NCBI RefSeq assembly: GCF_037392515.1
Contig: NC_090280.1
Span: 17,796,001 to 17,860,000, forward strand
Length of the DNA stretch: 64,000 nt
Direction: 5' to 3'
Origin: Haliotis asinina
Taxonomy: Eukaryota; Mollusca; Gastropoda; Lepetellida; Haliotidae
Shown: positions 18,151 to 27,264 of the stretch, piece by piece
Position numbering within the stretch: position 1 is the first letter of the stretch
Layout of the letters: each line of letters opens with the position of its first letter
Program-made: the position numbers and the translations under genes
Notes under the pieces: generated by a model
Told to the model about the DNA's origin: nothing
The model's database searches: none
What the model saw: only the letters and a program-made list of their open reading frames with translations

Positions 18151-18735
18151 TACGGCGGCGTATTAGGGCCACGGTGAAAAACTTAATATCTCCTACGTAG
18201 GACTTAGTATCACCTACGTAGGAGATAGTAAGTCCTACGTAGGATATAATAAGTCCTACGTAGGATATAATAAGTCCTACGTAGGAGATAGTAAGTCCTA
18301 CGTAGGAGATAGTAAGTCCTACGTAGGATATAATAAGTCCTACGTAGGAGATAGTAGGTCCTACGTAGGATATAATAAGTCCTACGTAGGATATAATAAG
18401 TCCTACGTAGGGGATAGTAAGTCCTACGTAGGATATAATAAGTCCTACGTAGGGGATAGTAAGTCCTACGTAGGAGATAGTAAGTCCTACGTAGGATATA
18501 ATAAGTCCTACGTAGGAGATAGTAAGTCCTACGTAGGAGATAGTAAGTCCTACGTAGGAGATAGTGACACCAACGTAGGAGATAGTAAGTCCTACGTAGG
18601 AGATAGTAAGTCCTACGTAGGCGATAGTTAGTCCTACGTAGGAGATAGTAAGTCGTACGTAGGAGATAGTAAGTCCTGCGTAGGAGATAGTGACACCAAA
18701 AATATTTTTCACCGTGGCCCTAATACGCTTCCGTA
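18151..18735. mobile_element. TIR element (MITE-like) filled with a palindromic 21-bp array
   Basis: 31-bp terminal inverted repeats (18151-18181 and 18705-18735) match at 29 of 31 positions. Both begin TACGG and contain GCGTATTAGGGCCACGGTG. The flanking direct repeat TTTTGG (18145-18150 and 18736-18741) fits a 6-bp target duplication. Comparison with an uninterrupted unit of the host repeat near 39.17 kb shows the insertion point. The interior is almost wholly the 21-bp array, with no transposase. I do not recognise the superfamily. Confidence 0.75.
18185..18698. repeat. Palindromic 21-bp minisatellite, 24 units
   Basis: Each unit has the core TCCTACGTAGGA, a perfect 12-bp palindrome, followed by a 9-bp spacer, mainly GATAGTAAG or TATAATAAG. 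I count 24 cores, a few with single changes. Each unit carries one CpG at the palindrome centre. The minus strand is open across the array as a 7-residue repeat (TISYVGL) because 21 is divisible by three. Confidence 0.9.
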
Positions 18736-19756
18736 TTTTGGTCATAGTCTAATAGTGGGGTGGGCTTCGTTTCCGGAGCATAACTCAAAAACCGTTCAAT
18801 ATTTTCCTGCAAAACGTGGTAGCTATATCAATCACAACACAAAGTAGTGCCTTTTTGCTATTTACGGCTTTTCATGATTTATTATTTTCTCGGCTTCCAT
18901 GGAAACGTTTCGGACTTAGTCCCTAGTGAGAGGTGTGTTTCGTTTCCGGAGCACAACTCGAAAACATCTTAATATCTTTCAGCAAACGTGGACAGATATT
19001 TGAGGCAGACCTCAAAGTGGTGCATTTTGCTATTAAAAATTCGTTTGAATAAAGTAATTGCTTCCAAAGTAAATGTGTTTCGTTTCCGGAGCACAACTCG
19101 AAAACATCTTAATATCTTTCAGCAAACGTGGACAGATATTTGAGGCAGACCTCAAAGTGGTGCCTTTTGCTATTTTCAGATATTTGTCATTTTTGTTTTT
19201 CTTGGTTTCAACGGAAACGATTCGTAGGTAGTCTCAAATGGGGGTGATGGACTACGTTTCCACAACTGGAACACTTCTTAATATCTTTATGGAAAACTAG
19301 GCAGATATGTGAGCCAGACCCTAAAGTGGTGCCTTTTGCTATTTACAAATTTGTGGCATTTCTGTTTTCCCATTTTCCATGTAAACAGTTTTGACTTAGC
19401 CTCGAAAGGGAGGGCTGGACTTCTTTTCTACAGCACAACTCGAAAAGCATTTGATATCTTTCAACAGATCTTGGCAAATATATGAGACAGATCTTGAAGT
19501 GGTGCCTTTTGCTGTATACAGATATATGGCATTTATGTTTTTCACGATTTCAACAGAAACGATTCAAACTTAATCTAAAAAACATCAAGTTACTGTCAGA
19601 TGATTTATCCTTTCAGATATGTGGAGGCAAGGGATATATGTTTCTTATGACTCTTGTTTGTTTTGTTGTTTTTTTTTGTATTTGTGTCCGGTTGTTTGTT
19701 TTTTTCTTGACGTTCTTATTTCCGTGAGATACATGATATATATCAGTTATTGACAA

Positions 19757-19769
19757 CATACATACATAC

Positions 19770-19800
<31 letters not shown>

Positions 19801-19887
19801 CATACATACATACATACATACATACATACATACATACATACATACATACATACATACATACATACATACATACATACATACATACAT
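19757..19887. repeat. (CATA)n microsatellite
   Basis: About 32 tandem CATA units with one early interruption. Confidence 0.95.
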
Positions 19888-19889
19888 GT

Positions 19890-20500
19890 ATGTCATAATG
19901 TTGGTGCTCAGTAGTGATTATTAGTGGTACATTCTGATATGATTATTCTCTGCTGTACCATTGTAGGTCTAGGTATATTTACATAAAACAGGCAGTTTGT
20001 ATCACAGGTTTAATGTTACTGTCATCATGGAAATCTACAGTGATCATTATCACACTTATGATAATATCTGGTTAATAATAGTATATCATCCTTTAGTTAT
20101 TCCATGTGAGGCCACAGTAGGTCCAGGTAAGCTTGCGTATAGCAGGCAGTTTAATAGTACATGATAATATAATTGTTCCTTTTGGGACCACATTAGGTCA
20201 AGGTAGACTTGTATGTAACAGGCACCTTGTGTTGAATACATGCATGCATACAAATCAAACAACTTTCAAGTCAAAGTCATCATGGGATTATATGGTAATC
20301 ATCATAAGAGTAGTGATGTCATCCGATTATTAATAGTGCGTCTCATATGATAATTCCTTGTGGGGCCACATGCGGCCGTGGTAGACTTGCATATTAGAGT
20401 CATGATCACCATGAAAGTGCTCATTGATCATATTTTTAGTACTGCAAATATCCGAGTAACAATAGCACATCGTCATGTAACTGTTCCATGTGGACCACAT
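19890..20500. other. No gene; degenerate repeats of a short motif
   Basis: Several loose repeats of a pattern with GGTCCAGGTA, AGGCAGTTTG and GTCATCATGG spaced ~120-140 bp suggest an old tandem array. No exon was seen. Confidence 0.4.
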
Positions 20501-20505
20501 TAGCT

Positions 20506-21430
20506 CTGTCAAAAAAGAAACGCACCCCCTGTCCTCGGATATTAAAAATTCGTTTGAATAAAGTAATTGCTTCCAAACTAAATTTTATTGAAAAACATTG
20601 AAATTAAACACATATTTACTGAAGATTACCATCCAAACAACTGTATTTTCACGCATAAGTGTATTTCATTGCTTATTCCGTCACAATGCATGAAATGACG
20701 CTGGTGACTACGTACAAAAAAAACAACAACAAATGCACGTGCACATCACGAAAATGGTTACAGCGTGTGTATATATGGACTGATTTGGTGAAGAAAGCGT
20801 TATGGTTTGGGGAGCTATCTCAAACAACCAGAAATCAGTCTTGGTGATCGTTCCAGGGAATTTGATAGCCCAACGTTGCATCAACCACGTGTTACAGCCT
20901 CACTTTCTCCCAGATAATGACCAACAGATGCAGATTTTCAACAGGACAACGCCCGCCTGATATTGCACGTGCAACAATGAACTTTCTGCAGAATTCCAGC
21001 GTCAGTGTCTTGCCATGGCCCTCTAAATCACCAGACCTCAATCCTACTGAACACCTGTTTGATACTCTGGATCGACGCGTACGTTACCGTCAGCCGCCGC
21101 CACAAACGCTGCAACAGCTCACCGTTGTCTCAGGAGTCGAGAACCATTTCCCAGGAGATAATCCGGCGTCTTGTCCATGCTTGCCCAAGGAAATGTACAG
21201 TGATTGCAGCTCGTCCGTGGTGCTCAAAAGAGATACTGCGAAACACGTCCCCTGGTGACAAACTGGTGTGTGTGAGATGGCTTTTGAAATGACAGTTGTA
21301 AACATAACTATCTTGGTTATTATTCTGCCAAAGTACAGACTTCTGTCTTAAATAATAAATAGGCTGTGTTGTTCTAAAACTAAAGATTAAAATTTCTGCA
21401 ATACAGGGGTTGCGTTTCTGCTTTTGGCAG
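20506..21430 (+). mobile_element. Tc1-like element, internally deleted, with both terminal inverted repeats
   Basis: The left end CTGTCAAAAAAGAAACGCAC and the right end (reverse complement starting CTGCCAAAAGCAGAAACGCA) form ~27-bp imperfect inverted repeats. The interior keeps the C-terminal half of a Tc1-like transposase in more than one frame (VMVWGAISNN; LPWPSKSPDLNPTEHLFDTL). The N-terminal half is deleted, so it is inactive. Confidence 0.8.
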
Positions 21431-21434
21431 AATT

Positions 21435-21775
21435 TATATATGCATACAAACAATCCAGCTTTCGAGTCACTGTCATGGAAATATACATGTACATTGATCA
21501 TTATCTGAGTAGTGATAATATCTGATTAATGACAATACAGTGTCCTATCATTATAGACCCAAGACCATACAGAATCTGGATGGAGTTTGCTAGGTCAGTA
21601 TGTAAACAAGGCAATAAATGTACATGATTTGTAGTATCCATTAATCTCAGTTTTCATCTGGTGAAAGTTTGGTTAAGTTCTTTTCTGCCTATAGTGTAAA
21701 TATATATGTATATTCTTCTTTACTATTAGGCAGATAATGGGTTAAGGGTTGTTATTTACCCCATTAAATTCAAGT
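21435..21775. other. No gene recognised
   Basis: AT-rich spacer between the Tc1-like element and the LINE relic. Confidence 0.4.
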
Positions 21776-24625
21776 TGTCCTTCGCCCAATATCCGAGGGC
21801 GAAGAGTGCCATGAGGACAGTTCTGTCCACACTCCCTTCACAAACTTACACTCAAACAGTAGATGCCATACAAACTCTCGTACCTGTTTACAGAATGTGC
21901 ACGATGGTGATTTCCAAATTCCAATCTTTGTAAATAAGTATTAGTTTTTAAAGAATTCTGAGTAATCCTGCATTTGGAAATGTTTCAGATTTTCTCTCTG
22001 TGTACATCTATGTTAAATTTATATTCTCCCATTCATTATGGGAAATCGTCTTCCTAATATGTCTTCACATTTATCTTGACCTGCACTTTTTTTGCAAAAG
22101 TAAAATCACATAGTATTTCAAAATAATATTTACTTTTCTTTCCATTTGTTATCACGCTTACATTAAATGGTGAAATATACTTGTCTGTTTTGCAACATCT
22201 TAACACACATATTTTCTTACTGAAGTAGTGATGTACTGAATTCTGAATACTAAGGTATTCAAGGAAATTACTGTCGACATTGTAAATGCTTTTAATGTAT
22301 TCAAGGGAGTGAAAGATACCATTTTGATTTATAATTTGCTCAGTAATGTAATTCTCCTTTCCTCCCATTTCTTGAAATGAACCGGTTTTCCTTCTAACAA
22401 AAGGTTATAATTGCAACATAATGATTGGTTTAATATATCTTTTCCCTCAGACGCTTTTTCTGGGGCCAATATTATAAATGCAGACCATGCCTCGAGTACA
22501 TCTATCCGAAATATATTTATACTTTTCGGTAGTATATTTTTACTGATATATTCTCCATCAGCTTTGACATGTTTGGAATGTATGTTGAAGTATAATTCTA
22601 CCATAAAGAATCCAGATTTCATAATATTATTATCCACATCAACTTTTGTGCTCTAATAGTATTTTTGTTATAACTGGAACGTTAATACCTCCATATTGTG
22701 GAGTAGAAATCATCATTGTTCTATTGAAATTGTTTCCTTGCCAGATAAAATTAATGCATTTCTATTGTATTTCAATTGCATCATCTGGTGGGATGGGCAA
22801 AGATGAAAAAAGATTATTCACTTTTGGTAAAAGTAATGATTTTAGAACGATATTCCTCCCATAGGTGTAGGCGATCTTAAGGATCACATTTTCATCTCCT
22901 TGTCTATTTTGTCAAGATTTTCTGTGTAGTTAATATTTATCATTGAGTCAAATAATGAAATGAAATTAATGCCCAAAAGTGAGAATTCCCATTATCACCA
23001 GTCAAGGTTGTACACTTTGCATAGCTTGTATCTAGACATCTTTATTGATCCTATCCATATCAGTCTTGTTTTTTCTTTGTTAACCTTCAGTCCTGAGAAT
23101 CTAGCTTAGAATTTCAGTGTATTGTAAACCAAAAGTTACTGTGTTCTGTAATCTGATTGGTTGAAAAACATGATTAAATGGTATCAGATTCCCGGAAACT
23201 GAAAGACTATTCACCGCGTATTGACACGTAAACAATTGTTTTGTTGTGTCATCAACAGTGGTGACGTCATTCAAATCATATTGTGACGTAAAGTTAGAAT
23301 GGCGTCACAAATGAGCAACTCCAGATGCTACCATGAGAACCAGCTGAAACGGCCAGCTGATGACTCTTCACTGCTGTGTCCGTATTCGATGTAAACGAGT
23401 GCAGACACTAAAACCCCTTTGGTTTACTTTTGTGTTTACAATGTCGATAAACATCGGTTCCAAATGCATTCCCGTGCTTCAAATACTCAATAACACCCGG
23501 AAATTGGCCAACACATGATGTTTATCTCCTAATTGAGTACTCCATACAGATATTTTCTGTCCCACTGTAGTATCATCAACAAATTGTGCAAGAAGACTTT
23601 CCATGTTACTAATTTTAACACATTTGATGTTCTTATTAATCTTTATTAACAGGGCTAGAATTTCTGCACACAAAATAAACATATATAACGACACTGGATC
23701 TCCCTCCCTGGTCTGCAGTCCCTTGACATTCTAAAGAATTAACTTCCTGAACCAGTTACTAACACACTGGATTCAATATCACTGAAAAATGTTGAGATCT
23801 ATTTTTGTATACTATCCCCCAAGTTGAAAAACCTTAATACATTCATTATAAAATGAATGTCAACTGAGACAAAAGCCTTTTTAAAGTCAATCATAAGCAT
23901 GACATCGTAAATGGTTGATAATTATTTTGTAAAAGGTACCAGGGGTCCAAAATAGTAATTAACGTTGTGTGTATGGTAACTCAGTAACTTCATGTACTTT
24001 TGTTAACAAACCTGCTCCTTGACATCGTAGATCAAGCATATTACCTCTCTTATGTATCTACCTAACACAAAACCTTTTTGATCATCAGCTATGATCAGAG
24101 ATAATACTGCTTTAATTCCGTTTGCAATGACTGCTGAGGCTACTTTGTATGAAGTATAAAGTAGATGTATTGATCTACATGATTAAAAAAATGTTTGGGT
24201 GCATTGTTTTTAAGTAGACATGTAATCAGTCCTTGTTTCTGTGTTACAGAAAAAGAGACACTATCGCAAGCATAGTTCTTCAAATATTTCACTGAAGAAA
24301 AAATTCAGAAATTCCACCGCAAATCATCGGATCCTGGTGATTTTTCATTTTTCATTTTTTAAAGCAGTTAAGCATTACTCATAAGTCATTTTTACTTCTA
24401 ATAATAATGCTTCCTCATCCGATATTTTCTCAACATTGATTTTTGAGTACATTCTTGACCAGTGTATAGTTCCTTATAAAATATCCTAGTTTCTTCTAAA
24501 ACCTCAACTTGTTTATCTGTTGTTGTGCCATCATTTTTTTTCAATTTGGTAATGGGTTTATTTAAAACATTTTTAAAAATGTCAAAACTTTCAAGAAGTA
24601 TTTACTTGGCTTTTCTCAATATTCT
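21776..24625 (-). mobile_element. LINE relic (L1/Tx1-like reverse transcriptase and zinc knuckle)
   Basis: Read on the minus strand, the region runs from an EEALLLEVKMTYE-type stretch (24.4 kb) through DFKKAFVSVDIHFIMNVLRF (23.85 kb), the palm motif FILCAEILALLI then LLAQFVDDTTV (23.6 kb), the thumb region FRIDVLEAWSAF (22.5 kb) and a C-terminal PSCTFCKQ/HLLFECKFVKGVWTEL zinc-knuckle domain (21.85 kb). This order is that of L1/Tx1-like non-LTR elements. Many stops and shifts interrupt it, an insertion lies near 23.1-23.45 kb, and no endonuclease domain was found upstream. Confidence 0.75.
23121..23445. mobile_element. Possible MITE inserted in the LINE relic
   Basis: The block interrupts the reverse transcriptase between palm and thumb. 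Its ends are weakly inverted (TGTAAACCAAAAG against CTTTGGTTTACTTTTGTG). It contains ATCTGATTGGTTG and an internal inverted pair of TGACGTCA/TTACGTCA-like words. No clean target duplication was seen. Confidence 0.35.
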
Positions 24626-24804
24626 ATTCATTTTGCCCTATATCTTATCAATGCTAATTGATTTGCGGGACGAAAGGAATTAGGGCGTTGTCTTAATTTG
24701 AATGTGTGGCAGATGTCTTCTCATTGCAAGATTAATCAACTTGCATCGTGGATATTTGAATCCAAGTTTTGAACAATTAAAATAAATGTGATTGTAATAC
24801 TATC

Positions 24805-25075
24805 TCCTCGTTGTTTGTCGTTGTTTGTCGTCTAACGTTACACTGCAATATTTCCACTGTATGATGACAGTATGTAAATAATACAGTCTGGACCAGACAA
24901 CCCAGTGATTGATATCATGAGCATCGAGCTACACAGTGAGGCATGATGGCATACGCCTACGAAGTCAGCGAGCCCGACCACCCGAACCCGTTAGTCGCCT
25001 TTGACGACAAGCGCGTGTTGGTGAAAACCAATCTAACCCGGATCTTTCCGGTCCATACGAGTATGCTTTTCTGGT
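24805..25075 (-). mobile_element. SINE family A, degenerate
   Basis: The reverse copy starts at GTCGTCTAACGTTACACTGC and continues through AGTCAGCGAGCCCGACCACC. It is diverged and internally shortened. Confidence 0.65.
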
Positions 25076-25104
25076 GTCAATCAGCAGTTTGAAAATGGAT
25101 ATAT

Positions 25105-25330
25105 AATTGAAAAACGCCGCAGTCAGCAATTAATGTTCCAGCTATATGGAGACGGTCTGTAAATAATCGAGTCCGGACCAGTCCATCCAGTGATCAACAG
25201 CATAAGCATCGATCTAATCAACTGGGAACCAATGACATATGTCAACCAAGTCAGCGAGTCTGACAACTAGATCTCGTTGATCACTTCTTTCGAAAACCAA
25301 TTCTAACCCGGACCTTCACGGGTCATAATC
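25105..25330 (-). mobile_element. SINE family A, second adjacent copy
   Basis: Same orientation as the copy 30 bp upstream, from AACGCCGCAGTCAGCAAT to AACCCGGACCTTCACGGGTC. Confidence 0.7.
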
Positions 25331-25914
25331 TCCAAGTATCGATGCCAGGAACTTATAACAACTGAGATGTGCTATTTTCAATCATATTTGCGTAAAAATC
25401 GCTCGTAATGTCCTTGCATGAGAATCTTTGAGACACTCTTGTCAATGATCTACCCACTAGAAATTGTTGAAAACGATTACATGTTTTAGATATTTCGACA
25501 TTTTACTGACACATGCACAATTCAGTCCTGCAACCAAAATAGTTATTCCTCAAAGGGACATTTACAATTCAACAACTAATTCCAAGGTTCACCCTGGATC
25601 GTTGACATTCACCATGGACCGTTGACATTCACCCTTATAAGCCATTTAGCTATGTTTCTTTGTTACTTCACATTTAAGAATTGTTTGGGTTTTATGACAT
25701 AATCAGTTTCAGAAATATGTCTAACAATAGTGGAAATATTTTTTCCCAATATCACATATCGTATACTCCGATACAAAGTAATGACATGATGTATTGAATT
25801 GATATAGCTTTGAAAACTGTGGGACCCAGATAAATCAGTCCGGTGCTTCCACTTAAAATAGCATAAAAAATAGTCGCCAGAGTCTCGTTCAGCTTGTTTC
25901 CCTTGTAACAGGGG

Positions 25915-26062
25915 CGACAGGATAGCCTGGTGGTTAAGTGTTCTTTCGTCACCCGGGTTCGATTGTCCATATAAGTACAGTGTATGAATCTCTGATTTTC
26001 CCCATTGTGATATTGCTGGAATATTGTTTAGAACAGATTAACGAAACCCATTCACTCGGATG
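25915..26062 (+). mobile_element. SINE family B copy
   Basis: The tRNA-like head has a box-A-like ATAGCCTGGTGGTTAAG and box-B-like GGGTTCGATTG. The tail is GATATTGCTGGAATATTG. It lies upstream of fibrillarin. Confidence 0.75.
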
Positions 26063-26329
26063 TTTTCACCATGCTGCAGGGACAGCAACAGATTTTCACA
26101 AGTCTCTATAAGGTAGTAATTAATTGTTTAAATAAAAAAAACCCCAAATCTTTAAAAATGATAAATAACAGTGTGGCATCATCTAAGTTGTCCATGTACA
26201 TAGACTTGCCTCTTTGAAGGATAGAATTACTATACATCCATGGGTTCAGCGTTCAGTATAGCTTTGAAGCAAGGCTTGGACAGCAACGACAGCGGTGTTA
26301 AATGTGATGGGCTGCGAGAGGATCATATT

Positions 26330-26470
26330 ATAATTTGTCTTCAGTAAACCATGCTTGTCGTACGAGGCGACTAACGGGAGCGGGTGTCCAGGCTTGCTGA
26401 CTTGGTTGACACGTCATCGTATCCCAGTTACGTAGATTGATGCTCAAAATGTCGATTTCTAGATTGGTTT
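26330..26470 (+). mobile_element. SINE family A fragment
   Basis: Matches the middle of family A, from AAACCATGCTTGTCGTACGA to GTAGATTGATGCTCA. Confidence 0.6.
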
Positions 26471-26479
26471 AAGACTCGA

Positions 26480-27251
26480 TATTCTATCACAGAAAACGCA
26501 TAGATGGTAAGGTAGGGATAACTAACAAGCAAATGAAAGCTAGAGTACGGTTACAATGCTTAAAGATTGTCATTGGGTTTGATTATCACACATAATTCGT
26601 TTAAAGCCGCTCTTATCAGTGTATGGTACATATTTCTCGACGACGACCACCAGATATCGGCGGCACAAACTGAGAACAAATTATATAAGAATCTCAATTT
26701 AGGCATGAGAATCGGTAAGGGATAAACCGTTATAAACGCCCCTTTGTCCGATCTGCATTCGACGGCGTTATAGTTTTGGGGCGACTTGGGCCAGTCTGAG
26801 GTTATTTGCGCCCGACACATTGGCTTCACTAATTATATTATTCACAAAATTTCTCCAAAAAGAGTCGCTTAAATAACGTGCTTTAATAGTATTCACTTTA
26901 GATAGACAAATGTATACTTAATAATTATGGGGAAACAGAACAGATGCCCCCTACTTCATATTACGCAAAACTTCTGAAACAAGAATATTGAAATGATTTA
27001 AAATCAGAACTAAGTCTGCCTTGAGTCGTTTGAGAGCCCATTTAAATTACATCACATTTTCCGTTGCTCGGAGCCATAAATGATACTTGGGGCAAAACTT
27101 TAACAAAGGAAAATGTATGAGGGGTGAGTACGAGTAGATTTCAGGAAGAGTTATCGGTCTTTGTAGGAAGTTTAGTGCATGACGGGATATTTCCAAATCA
27201 ACACACGCACGTGGTCGAAACATTTCATTTCAACAAGTAACTTAGGCAAAT
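26480..27251 (+). promoter_or_regulatory. Fibrillarin upstream region and 5' UTR (promoter not resolved)
   Basis: About 770 bp of non-repetitive sequence precede the fibrillarin ATG. I see no TATA box or other clear core element, so this is a positional call. The start has A at -3 and G at +4. Confidence 0.35.
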
Positions 27252-27264
27252 ATGGGACGACCAG
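27252..27264 (+). CDS. FBL: Fibrillarin coding exon 1 (13 nt)
   Basis: Encodes only MGRP plus the first base of a Gly codon, followed by donor GTATGT. The split Gly is completed by GA at the start of exon 2, giving MGRPGFSPRG, the typical fibrillarin N-terminus. Confidence 0.9.

Larger units (their letters stand above)
18060..19735 (+). repeat. Dispersed repeat of ~171-bp tandem units, locus 1
   Basis: Units share the anchors TTCGTTTCCGGAGCACAACT, GTGGTGCCTTTTGCTATT and TTCCATGGAAACG. The anchor GCCTTTTGCT recurs at a ~171-bp step (19162, 19333, 19504). The locus ends in a unique tail containing CTGTCAGATGATTTATCC and ATGACTCTTGTTTG, the same tail as locus 2 near 40.1 kb. It is interrupted by the TIR element at 18151-18735. 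Confidence 0.8.

Noticed and set aside
18185-18698. CRISPR-like array
   Set aside because: Units are directly adjacent with a constant 9-bp link and no unique spacers; the setting is eukaryotic.
19613-19879. MYVC-repeat ORF on the minus strand
   Set aside because: Produced by the CATA microsatellite.
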